Positions 33,105-45,642 of a DNA stretch of 64,000 nucleotides are shown in pieces; position 1 is the stretch's first letter, and every line of letters begins with the position of its first letter. This DNA is from Salvia splendens (taxonomy: Eukaryota > Streptophyta > Magnoliopsida > Lamiales > Lamiaceae): positions 16,973,901-17,037,900 of the forward strand of contig NC_056042.1 in NCBI RefSeq assembly GCF_004379255.2, written 5' to 3'. A program made the translations under genes and the position numbers. The notes beneath the pieces are model-generated. The model did no database searches. It was not told where the DNA came from and was given only the letters and a program-made list of their open reading frames with translations.

Positions 33105-33985
33105 TTACCGAACATTTACAGAATCACATTTTCAGCCAAAAAATTTACAAATCCAAAATTCAATCCCGATTTTTACTATTCTATTTCTACCATTTAGCCC
33201 TTGAGGGGTATATTTGTCCATTTAGTTTGATTTGAGAACCAAACTTGTGATTTTTGAATGTTTATGCACTTCTTTTGTGATTTGTTAAGCACCAAAAATC
33301 TTTGTGGTATTATTAAATTTTTGTATATTTATCTCAAAATAAATTATTTAAATCTTTGTAGTGTTATATAAAACTAAATTATAAATCTTTGTAGTATAAT
33401 TTAAATTATTGCATTACAATCGGGAAATTAATATGCATTTGTAGTATTATTTAGAAAATATTGTATGGTTATTTTTAAGCATTCATTTTTAATGCTTGAT
33501 TGCAACAATAATTTATAATTTGTTAGATACTATTTTTCTATATGAATCAAGTTCTAATTTATTTTAACTTAAATTGAATTGAGGTGTAGTTTATAATTGA
33601 ATTGACTTAAATCAAGTTCTAAATATGAATCAAGTATCATTTCACTTTTATCGTAAATGGTAAGTAGGTCTTACATTCACTAACTCACTTCATTCACATT
33701 TTATTATTGAACTAATATAAAAAGTGGACCCCATATTCCAATAACTTTTCCAATCCACTATTTTTTACATTTTTTAAAATATGTGCCTACACCCAATGTG
33801 ACTTCTATTGTGGGACGGAGAGAATATTGATTTTTGTTAGCGAATTTGTACACTGTACACCGACCGTTTACGTAGAAATTATTTTGCAATAATGTTCTAG
33901 CCTGCCATTGAGAATGTCAAAAGTTTTTTTAATTGATACGGTCAATTCTGCCATAAGTGGGGAAGTCAGGAAGTTTTTTTTCTTG
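33105..33985. repeat. Split repeat, right part, with Stowaway-like remnant
   Basis: Continuation of the repeat interrupted at 23096 (TTTAGCCCTTGAGGGGTATATTTGTCCA; AACTTGTGATTTTTGAATGTTTATG). The same sequence occurs directly at 43957-44235 and 44250-44690, and inverted at about 44740-45060. The stretch 33640-33826 ends TGGGACGGAGAGAATA, a Stowaway-type terminus, and together with the following AATTTGTACA...GGGGAAGTCAGGAAG block matches 45414-45800. Confidence 0.75.
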
Positions 33986-34041
33986 ATACATAAATAGTAC
34001 CTGATCATTCATTTTCACTCTCCATTTAAGTCATTTATTGG

Positions 34042-34266
34042 TCCCTTCGTCCCTAAAGAATATGTATTTTAGGTTCGGCAGGAGTTTTAAGACAAAATTG
34101 GTAAAATAGGAGAGGTGTAGAGAAAAAAAATAATTAAAGTATTGTTAGCGAATAATGAGTCTTACCTCATTAGAGAAAAAAAGAGTTTTCAAAACTAAAA
34201 AGTGTATATTTTTGTAGGATGAACTAAAAATGAAAGAGTGCATATTCTTATGGGACGTATGAAGTA
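34042..34266. mobile_element. Stowaway-like MITE
   Basis: Left end CCCTTCGTCCCTAAAGAATATG and right end CATATTCTTATGGGACGTATG are imperfect inverted repeats about 225 bp apart; no coding. Confidence 0.7.
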
Positions 34267-34611
34267 TCATTTTTTCTAAAACAAGTGTGAAAAATAAAAT
34301 GTGATAAATTTGTAGGGAATAGAGAAAATATTTATTTGGGTTAGTGAATGTTGGGCGGGGTTATGCTTAGCAAATGGGATTCCGACCGAAAATGTTTTGC
34401 TTAATCGTAGGTGATTCTATTGATCCTTTGAACAAATAATTTTCGACGGAAAATGGTATCACAATTTCTTCTTTTTTTTTCTAATGTTGTGTTTTTATAT
34501 AGTATGCATACTTATTCAATTAAAAATTTATTGATGTTTATTTTCTATTTTCTACCATCCTTTTGAATACTTGTCATTCTTTGAGAAAATTACGGCTGCA
34601 CTATTATTACG

Positions 34612-34863
34612 CTCTCCATCCACAAAATATTGTCCAAGTTTGATTCGGCACGGGTTTAATAAATGTACATAAAAGTGAGTTGAAAAGGTTAGTGAAATGA
34701 AGGTCCCACATTTATATATTAGTTTTATAATAGAATGTGATAGTAAAGAGTTAGTGGAAAGTGGGGACTATTTACCAAAAATAGAAAAAAAAAACAAAAA
34801 CAAGTGGACAACTTTTCACGGACGGACTGGTAAAACTGGACAACATTTCAAGGACGGAGGAAA
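34612..34863. mobile_element. Stowaway-like MITE
   Basis: Left end CTCTCCATCCACAAAATATTG, right end TTTCAAGGACGGAGGAAA; AT-rich interior; 250 bp. Confidence 0.65.
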
Positions 34864-34919
34864 TACAATAAAATCTCAAGGACTAATATTGAGGAGACAA
34901 CACCAAGTACTGAAATAAA

Positions 34920-36484
34920 ATTTCGCAACTATGTAGTTTGAATAGATTATTCAACTGTGATTAAATTACACAATGCTTATTTCGCAACAGTGATCTACAT
35001 CCTAACAATACTTCTGAGTCATCAAAAGACCGGTGAAAGAGGAAGGACATGGGCTGTTGTGACTAAAATAAAGAGTACGTGAGGCTGAGATGGAAGATGC
35101 TGACGTTGACAGCGAGGTGATAGCGGCATCCGAAAGAACCAACTACTAGCAAGAAATCTTAAAGAAACAAGAATACAAAGTTAATATGAAGAAAAATCAT
35201 CGAGTCGTGCAACACATGGGGTTGATACTAGTAGTGATAGAAGGCTAGTATTTGGTAGCCTATCTATGATCGTATATTTTGTATATTGTTTGATTGGCCT
35301 TTTTAGTTAAAAAATCTTTAGGAGCTTTCGGCTTATTCATCTTCACTCACTTAGCTCACGCATTTGATTTCATGGGCGATTCGGGGTAGTGTAGCGTGGT
35401 GTGTTTGTTCTGTTGGAAGTGTAAAACCATCCTGATAAGGGCAAAGAAACTATCATTTACTTTTTCCACACGTACTTTCTCTCACCGACTTCCTTGCCGG
35501 AAGTTCGGCGACTGTTTTGTGACTCATTTCGCAGTTCTTATGGTTAATCTAGTTCTATTTCTCGCTTTCACTCTGATTTGTGATGTTCTGTGTTTACTTT
35601 ACTGATTTGGACGCTTTTCGCAATTGAATGATCATTTCAAGTTGAGATCGGAGAGATATGAGTTGATTTGTGGTTGTTGGCTTGATTCGGAGTTGAATCG
35701 GGAGTTGGAAGTTGTAGATCTGGTTTTGTCGGTGTTGAATCTGATGGATCTAGTGTAGATTTCCTTTTAATGTTTAAATCTGAGCACGTACTTTTGGATC
35801 TGCATGAAATTTTCTGTTATTGTTGATTTGCTTGACCTGGTAGATTAGAACTGGTGATATTTAGCTTAATCGTCTTGTTTAACGTTCGATTTGAAGTATG
35901 CTCTGTTCTATGCTCTGTTTTCTAGTTCGTGTTTGCTTACTGAAGAAGATGAAGGTAATCGGTAGTTAAGTCAGATCCGCTTTGGTTTGTTTGCCGCAGC
36001 TTTCTTGTCAGTAGCTATTTAGGGAAATCTATTATGTTGCTTTTCTTACGCTCTGTTGTCTGGCTGTTTTAGGAAACTTATTTGCTTGACACAGGAAATT
36101 TGGTGAATGATCTAAGTTAAATTCAGTTTCGAATCATGCATGCATTTATATTTCACGCATTTTCCATTCTCTGGACCTAGTAGATAGAATAGATTAAGTT
36201 TAATTTCCCATGTCTAGTAGTTAAAACTCAACCCTTTCGTTGCGTGGCAGCAGCCGAACCCTCCCAAGTTCTCTTAATGCATTCCAAACCGTTCCGTCCT
36301 CGTGGATTCGATCCCGACTTCCCTATACTAGCCAATAGCATAGAGGGTTGAGGTTTTGAAGCGGGATTGTTGTGACAACGACTGAATTCTGAGAGTTCAT
36401 GATCTCCTAGACCCTGTGCTCTAGTGAATCCTCTAGACCTAAGAATTTACTTTTACATAGCAATAATCAATTCCCCGTAGGCTT
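34920..36484. other. Non-coding, possible LTR-like remnant
   Basis: No ORF of note. The stretch from about 35320 has an LTR-like base mix and ends near 36290-36440 with CGTGGATTCGATCCCGACTTCCCTATACTAG, a string of the sort seen in LTR/leader regions of Athila/Tat-type elements. No PBS or partner LTR found, so the assignment is weak. Confidence 0.3.
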
Positions 36485-38245
36485 CAACACACCATACACA
36501 AAATACGCACATTACACGCACACTCGGTAAACCAAATACACACACTATACATTATACAAAAAAATACAGACAACTACACACTATGCACCAAATATACATA
36601 TGTACTAAAATTTCATGCCTGACACACACTATACACAAAATAAGCGCACTGGACACACGTTATACACAAAATACAAGAACTATATGCATAAATACACACA
36701 TATATACACAAATATATATGCACAACACACACTTACACAACCTATAAACAAAGTTCAGGCACTATAAGCACAAAATAACAATGCGCTACACACACTACAA
36801 AAATTAAACAGTACACACACTTACCTAAAATACACACTACACACAAACATAAAACACATGCACGGTAAATACACATAGATGGAATTACACAAAATACACA
36901 CGTACAAAAAATATAAAGACAGGGTACACACATTTTAAACGTACGCTATACACAAAGCATAAACACACAATATACACTGCACACACATTCACAAAACAAA
37001 CAAACTTAATACACACTATACACAATATGCACAACATACACAATGCACAAAGTAAACATTACACACAACACTTTACCACATAATATATACGCTACACTTT
37101 CTACCCACACTATACAGAAAAAACACATTACACACGCTATATACAAAATACACACTTTAAACACACCTCACACAAATCACCAATGCTATACACAAAATTT
37201 AGACACTTCACACACTGTACACACAATACACTCTATACACACAATACACACTGCATACATTCCACAAGCACTGCGCTACACAAACACTATAAACAAAATA
37301 TATATACAACATACACACCGCACTCACTATACAAATACACTTTAAACAAGAAAATATACAAAGGGAAACTGCACATATTACACAATAAACACAAACTATA
37401 CGTATTATATACAAAATACACACATTCACAAAGTACATGCACCGGAAACACACACTACATATGCAACACGCATTTCAAACTCACAGTACACTATGCACAA
37501 AATATATACTATACACAAAATACATATACTCCAAACACACATAACAAAGTGTATGCTTTGTAAACACTATATAAAAAATAAACACACTACACACGTGCAA
37601 AATACGCAAATTACACATACATTATTTATACAAAATACTCTAACTAAACAAACATGCATAAAATATATACTAAACACACAATTCTCAATGTGTAATTCAC
37701 TACAAACATTTTGCAAAAAATACAAACAACTACCCACAAAATACACATATTAAATATGCTTAAAAAGCACACCTCATACACAAAATATACATAAACTGAA
37801 AATAAGACATATAACACACACTATAAACACACTATATGCAAAATACACACATGACACAAACTACACTCAAAACACACACATTACACACACTAGACATTAC
37901 GCTAAAAATACAATCTACACACTATACACCAAATATACATGTACCTACACATATAACACACACTATACAAAATACACGCACTGTATACAAGTTAAACACA
38001 CAAAATACACGCACTGTATACAAGTTAAACACAAAATACATGCACTATACACAAAGTATATACAAAATACTCCCACTTCACATATCATACACTAAACACA
38101 AAATAACACAATATATTGCAATCAAATATACCAATACACAAAACTCTCATACACTTTACACACACTATGAACAAAATACACAAATTACACATGCACTGTG
38201 AACCAAATATACACTATATACAAAATACACGCACTAGACATTCAT
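36485..38245 (+). repeat. A/C-rich degenerate minisatellite, 1.76 kb
   Basis: Long tract built from variants of ACACACTATACACAAAATAC, with almost no G on the plus strand. Units are of irregular length (roughly 15-30 bp) and strongly diverged. Open frames on the plus strand (Thr/His/Ile/Asn-rich) are by-products of composition. It abuts the broken protease end of Gypsy-2 at about 38246-38269. Confidence 0.85.
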
Positions 38246-38264
38246 ATAGAAAATAGACACGCAC

Positions 38265-39993
38265 AATCTACAACGGAAATGTCTTTAACTTGTTCATTAA
38301 CCGTAGCACAATCTACAACATGGGCAAGATATGCTTCACATCCACTTTGAATCAGTTGAAAAGCCGTTGTAGCAGATATAAGACAGGAGGGAACAATCTG
38401 TCGATTGCCGTAGAATATCACTCGATCTCGTCCTGGTGACTCTATTACCTCTTCTTTAGCATAACAATCTATCTTAGCCTGGTGACGTGACAACCAATCC
38501 ATACCCAAGATAATATCAAACTCATGTATGAACAAGGGAATCAAATCTGCCAATAGTTCTACTGAATAGATTCTCACCGCACAATCTCGATATACTGTAT
38601 ATACTAAAATAACTTCACCCAAGGGTGTGTATACACCTAGTCTCTGATCTAGAGGTTCAGGTTCTTTATGCATATGTGGTGTGATGACAGGTGATATAAA
38701 TGAATGAGTAGATCCTGGATCTATCAATGTAGATATCATAGCAACAACTAAATAAAGTGTACCAGTAATGACCTCTGGTGCTCTAGATGCCTCCTCCTGT
38801 GTCATAGCAAACACACGAGCATGTCCCTGGGGTGTAGATCCATGTGCCACTGACTGTCCTCGCCCTCGACCCATAGGTGCACTCATGTTTGTCCTCCTCC
38901 ACGACCTCGATTAATACTTGCACTCGATGCTGCAGGTCGCACATTCTGTACTGTTGGTTCCGTTGCTGCTCTTCCACTTGATATTATGTTAGACCCCAGT
39001 GGGCATTCTCTATAATAGTGTCCTTGCTGTCCGCTGTGAAAACAACCTCCTGTAATTATTCGATATTCCCATGTATGTGGTCGTCCACAGTGCACGCATA
39101 AAGGTCGTGCACGTGCTGTCATACCAGATCCTCGTCCCCACTCATAACTGAAAGGTGGTGCATGTCTGCCTCTTTGACCCAATGGACCTCCTCTACTGAA
39201 ACTCGATGCCGAAGAAAAAGAACTAGGCCTTTTTGAAATGCTCGAGCTTGATTCACCCCTATACTCTTGTGGTCCCCTCTTTTGTGTTTGAATATACACA
39301 TGGCTTTCTTTCACTAGTCTCTCTGCTCGTATAGCTGCTGCACGTAGATCATTATAAGTACGAAGGTCTGAAGGTGTGATTTTGCTTCTTATCTCATATA
39401 TCAATCCTTCTTCAAAACGTCTACACTTATCTTGTTCTGTAGGTAGCAATGCCGATGCATAACGAGAAAGCTGAGTAAACTTCACTTCATAATCTGCAAC
39501 TGACATAGATCCTTGTTTAAGGGACAAAAACTCTCTTTGCTTCTCATCACGATACACTGGTGGCATATACTTATCACTGAACTCTCTCAAGAAGTCATCC
39601 CAACTGAGTACTGGAGGATGTATTATAGCTCGTGGGACAGTCTCCCACCAATAGTAAGCATCGCCCTGAAGAAGAGACACTGCGTAATAAAAACGTTCTT
39701 CTGCAATACAACCCATCTGATTAAACACACACTCTGTCCTCTTCAACCATATCTCAGCCTCGGCAAGGATCAGTAGTCCCAACAAAGTCAACGGCTCCCA
39801 TCTTTCGTAGTTCTTTAAAATTTCTACCCCTTGGTCTCATTTCTAGTCCATGTACTTCTTGTTCAACCCGCCTATGTATTGGCTGGCTACCCCCAGATGA
39901 TGCAACAGGTGAATGAGATGCTTCTGCAGTTAATGAATTATGCGGGGCGGCTGACCCTTCTCTCCTCGATGACATATGTTCAGGAATATCCAT
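38265..39993 (-). pseudogene. Gypsy-2 gag and protease
   Basis: Starts at 39993 (MDIPEHMSSRREGS). A frameshift near 39770 leads to the gag core (WLKRTECVFNQMGC, GDAYYWWETVPRA, FLSLKQGSMSVADYE, RRFEEGLIYEIRSKI), a Ser-rich linker, and CVHCGRPH / CFHSGQQGHYYREC (knuckle with one altered Cys). Protease frame 38886 down: STLIDPGSTHSFISP, where the usual D-T-G reads D-P-G, and [19 protein letters not shown]. Ends within ISVV, just before RT would begin, where the A/C-rich tract starts. The altered active site and frameshift make it inactive. Confidence 0.9.
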
Positions 39994-40085
39994 GTTCCTG
40001 ATAATTCAAATGCAAATGCAACTTATAACCAATGCGTATCATATGCAATGCATGGATGCAATGTCCCAGCGGGATCCTTATCCCT

Positions 40086-40097
40086 GCTCTGATACCA
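40086..40097 (-). other. Gypsy-2 primer-binding site, initiator tRNA-Met type
   Basis: TGGTATCAGAGC on the minus strand, seven bases downstream of the LTR end (TGTGACA). Confidence 0.93.
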
Positions 40098-40104
40098 CCT
40101 AAAC

Positions 40105-41876
40105 TGTCACACCTCAACCCCTCTGACGTATACTCTTTTAATAAATAAATCCCTTAACATAAAAACAATCAATACACGTGTCTAATTCATAGAACACTCA
40201 TATTATATAAGTTCAAGCAAACACTTATCCGATACATATTTCAAAATATCCTGTAAAGTAGTGGAACCCTCTCACCACTCTATATACTATACATTTATAT
40301 ACATGCAAAATGATGAGGAGGAGAAGGTTGCCAATATGCGTCAGCCGCCGAACCTGATAACACGAGGAGTTCCTATGACCCACGTCAGTCAAAACTTTAC
40401 TGTTATCTTATTCCTGAAAAAATTTAGTGGTTTATATGAGCCACAACTCAGTATATATAAATTTCCACCTTTAATCTCACATGATACAAACATCAAGCAT
40501 ATTCTTTTATCAATACATATAATCAGAAACAATATATAACATAATTTAAAAACAAACCAGTTCATATTCATATGCATATGCCACTCTATTCAGTTTATTA
40601 TTCTGTAATAGTCAAGCCTGGTATCTGCCCGGGATTCCTCTATGACCCGAAGGTCTCTCTGTAATTGGACTCATAGGTCCATTTGTATTTGACCCGAAGG
40701 TCCCTCTGTAATTGGACTCATAGGTCCTCTGTATTTGACCCGAAGGCCTCTCTGTAACTGGACTCATAGGTCCCTCCATATTTTAGATCCAGTACATGGC
40801 TGTCACAGATCCTCTTTAATCACATGATTCATGTACTTTCAATATCATATGTAAAACATCAATTACATATTTCTATCATATAATTCATTTACGTCATCAT
40901 ATTCGTTTCACCAATCATATTCAAATCATATTCCATCAAATTATCCAACATATCTAAACAAACATGTCCATTTCAGCAATCAAATATTCATATCATATTC
41001 GACCATCAAAATCAAATAATTCACTCCAATTCAACATATAACAATCAATCACATAACTTATGTAAAACTAAAAGTGTGATTTATACATACCTGATTAAAA
41101 TAGATAATTTAATCAAAACCTGATTCAGTCTCCTACTATACCATCCGCATCCTCCTCAACTCCACTTCCACCATTTTTCTTCTATTTTTCCTTCCCCTTT
41201 TTTCTTCTATTTCTTTTTTTCCAAAATTTCACTACGAAGCTTATTTATATTCCTCCCAAGTCGGCCAAGTCATAACTTTAATATATACATCCTTTTTTTT
41301 ACTACTTTCAAGAGTTGTGGATATTAACCAAGTTAATATTTCTAATTTATCACATTACACGTACGCATGCATGCACTATCCTAATAACTCCACGTGCACA
41401 CACATTTTTCCTCTAGTCACCAAGACAACTTCTTATTTTACTATTATGCATGTTACATTTACACTAATAAGACTCGCATGTAATTGTATAATATTATAAA
41501 GAATTTTGCTTTATTGTGATCAATATACACAAGTATAATATATAGGTTTATATAAATCCTAATTTATTTTATATTTTTCATGTATCTTTTACACTTATAT
41601 ATAATATACATGTGTATTTATACCTATAAACTCACTATTTGCATTTGTAATTATATTAATCCCTCACAAAACTATATATATTGAGTTATAGAATAAGCAA
41701 ATTAACACATATTTTGGGTTAGGAATGTCACAACTCCTAAACTGTCATCTTAACAAATAATAAATCCTCTATGACACACTTAACATCTCTATACTAAAAA
41801 TGACAATATAATATGTAATGACAATAAAATATGCTAATATGCAAAATAATGCATGTTTCGGGTTAGGGATGTCACA
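40105..41876 (-). repeat. Gypsy-2 LTR (single, 1772 bp)
   Basis: On the minus strand begins TGTGACATCCCTAACC and ends GAGGTGTGACA, with the PBS following and a polypurine tract preceding. It includes a short block repeated about three times (GACCCGAAGG...ACTCATAGGTCC, 40635-40790). No second LTR is in the window. Confidence 0.88.
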
Positions 41877-41878
41877 AT

Positions 41879-41893
41879 TCTTCCCCTCTTTAA
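41879..41893 (-). other. Gypsy-2 polypurine tract
   Basis: AAAGAGGGGAAGAAT on the minus strand immediately upstream of the LTR start. Confidence 0.75.
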
Positions 41894-43956
41894 GAATTTT
41901 GTCCGCAAAATTCGCTTTCCCCACGAGTTAATGCATCCAATAAAATCACTAACCCGTAAACAGATGTGGATAGTTCTTTTTCATTTTTTCTTCAGTTTCC
42001 CAAGTCGCTTCTTCGACTCCGTGATTTTACCAAATAACTTTTACCATTGGAATCTTTTTTCTTCGCAATTGTTTAACCTGTCTGTCTACAATATTAACTG
42101 GTTCCTCTATGTAACTTAGATTCTCAGAAATCTGTATATCAGGATCTTTCAGAACATGGGAAGGATCAGATCGATAACGTCGAAGCATACTGAGGACTCA
42201 GCTTACCTTTATGTCCAAATCGCATTACTCCTTTCCAAGGTGAGACTCGCAAGAAAACTTTATCTCCAACCTCATATTCCATCTCTTTCCGATGCTGATC
42301 ATAATAACTCTTCTGTATGTCTTGTGTCGCCTTCAGTCTGCTTTTAATGATATCAATCTTAGAAACAGTTTCCTGGATAATTTCTGGTCCTTCTAGAATC
42401 TCCAAGCCTTCTTTGTCCCAATATACTGGACTTCTTCATTTTCTGCCATACAATGCTTCATACGGTGCCATTCCAATACTGCTGTGATATTGGTTGTTGT
42501 AAGCAAACCCCATTAGCATAATATACTTATCTCATGAACCCTGAAAGTCAATAACACAAGCACGAAGCATTTCTTCTAATGTCTGAATAGTTCTTTCTGA
42601 CTGACCATCTGTCTGGGGATGAAAAGTAGTACTAAAATGTAGTCGGGTTCTCATGGCTATCTGAAAACTTTCCCAAAATCGGGATGTGAATCGCGGATCT
42701 CTGTCTGATACAATGGATATCGGAATACCATGCAAGCGTACTACTTCCCTCACGTACATTTCAGCCAACTGGTCTAACGAACAACCCCATCGTATAGGCA
42801 AGAAATGTGCTGATTTAGTTAATCTGCCTACAATAATCCAACTGGCATCATTCCCTTTCTGTGTCCTCGGTAAACCCGTTACAAAATCCATCGTGATACG
42901 CTCCCATTTCCAAACTGGAATAGATAAAGGTTTCAATAAACCGGCAGGTGCTTGATGTTCTGCTTTTACCTGTTGACACGTCAAACACTTTGAAACAAAT
43001 TCTGCCACTTCTTTATTCATCTTTGGCCACCAATAATGTTGCCTCATAGTATGATACATCTTTGTTGTTCCTGGGTGCATTGCATAAGGAGCATTATGTG
43101 CCTCATCTAGAATCTCTCGCCGAAGATTATCGACATCTGGTACACACAGTCTAGTGCCAAACATCAATGTATCATCTTGTAGAATGAACGGTGTGTCTTT
43201 ACCTTTTCGTACCTCATTAATAAACTCTACAAACTTTTCATCTTTCATTTGAGCATCTTGAATTCGTTGTCTCAACACTGGTCGGATTTCAAGAGTGGCT
43301 ATTAACCCTTCACTCCTATCTAGTTGTAATCTTACATTCAAACTTCGAAGAGCAATCAATTCTGACAATGGGGTCATCTGCATGTGTGCTACCATACTGC
43401 TTGACTTCCGACTTAACGCATCTGCAACAACGTTTGCCTTCCCCGGATGGTATTCAATGGTACAATCATAATCTTTAAGCAACTCTATCCACCGTCTTTG
43501 TCTCATATTCAACTCCTTCCGACTCATTAAATACTTTAAACTCTTGTGATCTGTCAAGATTCGAAAAGTTTCTCCATATAAATGTGACGCCAAATCTTCA
43601 AAGCAAAAACAACAGCGGTCAATTCCAGATCATGAACAGGATATGAAACTTCATGTACTCTTAGCTGTCGTGACGCATAAGCAACAACCTTTCCATTTTG
43701 CATCAAAACACAACCAAGTCCCTGCCGAGAAGCGTCACTGTACACAATGAATCCTCCTATACCTGTCGGAATAGTCAATATAGGTGCTGTAGTCAATCGA
43801 TGCTTCAACTCATCAAAACTCTTCTGACATTCTTCACTCCATATGAAAGGGGCATTCTTCCGTAACAATTTTGTCATTGATCCCGCAGTAATCGAGAATC
43901 CTTCCACAAAACGTCTATAGTATCCAGCCATACTCAGGAAGCTTCGAACCTCTAAC
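41894..43956 (-). pseudogene. Gypsy-2 RT end, RNase H, integrase and chromodomain
   Basis: Starts in RT connection ([15 protein letters not shown]), then RNase H ([29 protein letters not shown], frameshift near 43570-43590, [20 protein letters not shown]), H2C2 ([29 protein letters not shown]), and integrase core ([46 protein letters not shown] present). A TGA at about 42532, where Trp is expected, ends the long frame. Next is a C-terminal domain (YEVGDKVFLRVSPWKGV) and a chromodomain (VDRQVKQLRRKKIPMVKV, then TAA, NHGVEEATWETEEKMKK). The chromodomain marks a chromovirus. Broken by at least two stops and one frameshift. Confidence 0.93.
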
Positions 43957-45134
43957 TTGTGATTTTTGAATGTTTATGTACTTCTTTTGTGATTTGTTAA
44001 GGACCAAAAATCTTTGTGGTATCAGTAATTTTTATATATTATCTCAAAATAAATTATTTAAATCTTTGTAGTGTTATATAAAACTAAATTATTTAAACTC
44101 TTGTAGTATTATTTAACTTATTGCATTACACTCGAGAAATTAATATGCATTTGTAGTATTATTTAGAAAATATTGTATGGTTAGTTTTAGGCATTCATTT
44201 TTAATGCTTGATTGCAACAATAATTTATAATATTGTATGCTTGATTACTATTCTACCCTTTAGCCATTGAGGGGTATATTTGTCCATTTAGTTTGATTTG
44301 AGAATCAAACTTGTGATTTTTGAATGTTTATATACTTCTTTTGTGATTTGTTAAGGACCAAAACTCTTTGTGGTATTATTAAATTTTTGTATATTTTCTC
44401 AAAATAAATTATTTAAATCTTTGTTGATATAAAACTAAATTATTTAAATCTTTGTAAGTATTTTTAAATTATTGCATTACAATTGGGAAATTAATATGCA
44501 TTTGTAGTATTATTTAGAAAATATTGTATGGTTATTTTTAATCATTTATTTATAATGCTTGATTGCAAAAATAATTTATAATTTGTTAGATACCAATTTT
44601 TTCTAAATGAATCAAGTTATTATTTTGACTTAAATTGAATTGAGTTGTAGTTTATTTTATTTAAATGATTTTATTTAAATTAGGTACAACCAAGCAATAA
44701 ACTAATAATGAATCCTTTAAAAACAAATCATTCAATATATTTTAAATACTACAAATACATATTAATTTCCTGATTGTAATGCAATAATTAAATAATGCAA
44801 CAAAGATTTAAATAATTCATTTTTTACAAAGATTTAAAATATTTGTTTTGAGATAATATACAAAAATTTAATAATACCACAAAAAATTTTTATCCTTAAA
44901 AAAATAAAAGAAGTACATAAACATTCAAAAATCACAAGTTTAGTCCTCAAATTAAACTAAATGGACAAATATACCCCCTCAAAGGCTAAAGGGTAGAATA
45001 GTAAAAATCGGAACTGAATTTGGAATTTATGAAACTTTTTGACTGAAAATGTAATTTTGTAAATGTTGGATACTAAAAATGTGCAAACCCTATTTTCTGG
45101 GTACTAGTTTTGTAGTTGACTCTAAATTAAAAGT
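43957..45134. repeat. Direct and inverted copies of the split-repeat family
   Basis: 43957-44235 and 44250-44690 are direct copies of one sequence (AACTTGTGATTTTTGAATG; TTATTTAGAAAATATTGTATGG), and 44740-45060 is the reverse complement of the second. The last two form a fold-back of about 350-bp arms. The outer end (GGGTACTAGTTTTGTAG, near 45105) matches the left flank at 23060. It may be a MITE with long inverted repeats; no transposase. Confidence 0.7.
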
Positions 45135-45136
45135 TA

Positions 45137-45400
45137 CTCCGTCCGTCTCATTTAAGACGACACACTCTCATTTTTAGCTTGTTCCAAATAAAATGACACA
45201 TTTCTACTTTTGGAAACTTTCTCTTTTCAATTAATACACTCAATCACATTTTTTCTCCCCTATTAAACATTTAACTCTCTTTCTCTCTCCATTTAATACT
45301 TATACTCACATTTTCTCTCTCCAATTAAACACGTTAACCAACAACTCTTAAAATCTCGTGCCAATGAAGAAATGTGTCATCTTAGCCGGGACGAGGAGTG
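45137..45400. mobile_element. Stowaway-like MITE
   Basis: CTCCGTCCGTCTCATTTAAG at the left and CTTAGCCGGGACGAGGAG at the right, TA on both sides. Confidence 0.8.
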
Positions 45401-45413
45401 TATAATATAATTA

Positions 45414-45642
45414 ATACTACCATTGTCCCACAATAAGACTCACATTTTGCCATTTCGATCAGTCACGCAATAAGAGTCACATTTCACTTTTACTGTAAAT
45501 GATAAGTAGGTCTCACATTTTATTATTAAATTAATAAAAAAAGTGGATCCCATATTTGACTAATTTTTCTAATCCACTATTTTTTATATTTTTAAAAATA
45601 CATGCCCACGCCAATGTGACTTCTATCGTGACGGAGAGAATA
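45414..45642. mobile_element. Stowaway-like MITE
   Basis: Left end ATTGTCCCACAATAAGACTCAC, right end ACTTCTATCGTGACGGAGAG; TA duplicated. Right half also present at 33640-33826. Confidence 0.7.

Larger units (their letters stand above)
38246..43956 (-). mobile_element. Gypsy-2: permuted single-LTR Ty3/gypsy chromovirus
   Basis: Reading the minus strand from 43956: end of RT, RNase H, integrase, chromodomain, polypurine tract, one LTR (41876 to 40105), PBS, gag, protease, end at about 38269. The LTR thus serves as 3' LTR for the pol part and 5' LTR for the gag part, and the core of RT is missing. This is a circular permutation relative to a normal element. It fits either a one-LTR circle that opened in RT, or two tandem elements sharing an LTR with outer parts deleted. 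Confidence 0.85.

Noticed and set aside
34697..34918. 73-codon frame as a small gene
   Set aside because: Falls across a Stowaway-like MITE; no homology seen.
36742..36933. Cys-rich small protein on the minus strand, resembling a secreted peptide
   Set aside because: Reverse translation of the ACACAC repeat (TGTGTG gives Cys/Val).
37043..38201. Thr/His/Asn-rich open frames of up to 126 codons in the A/C repeat
   Set aside because: They exist because the repeat lacks stop-forming bases on that strand; no start context, domain or conservation.
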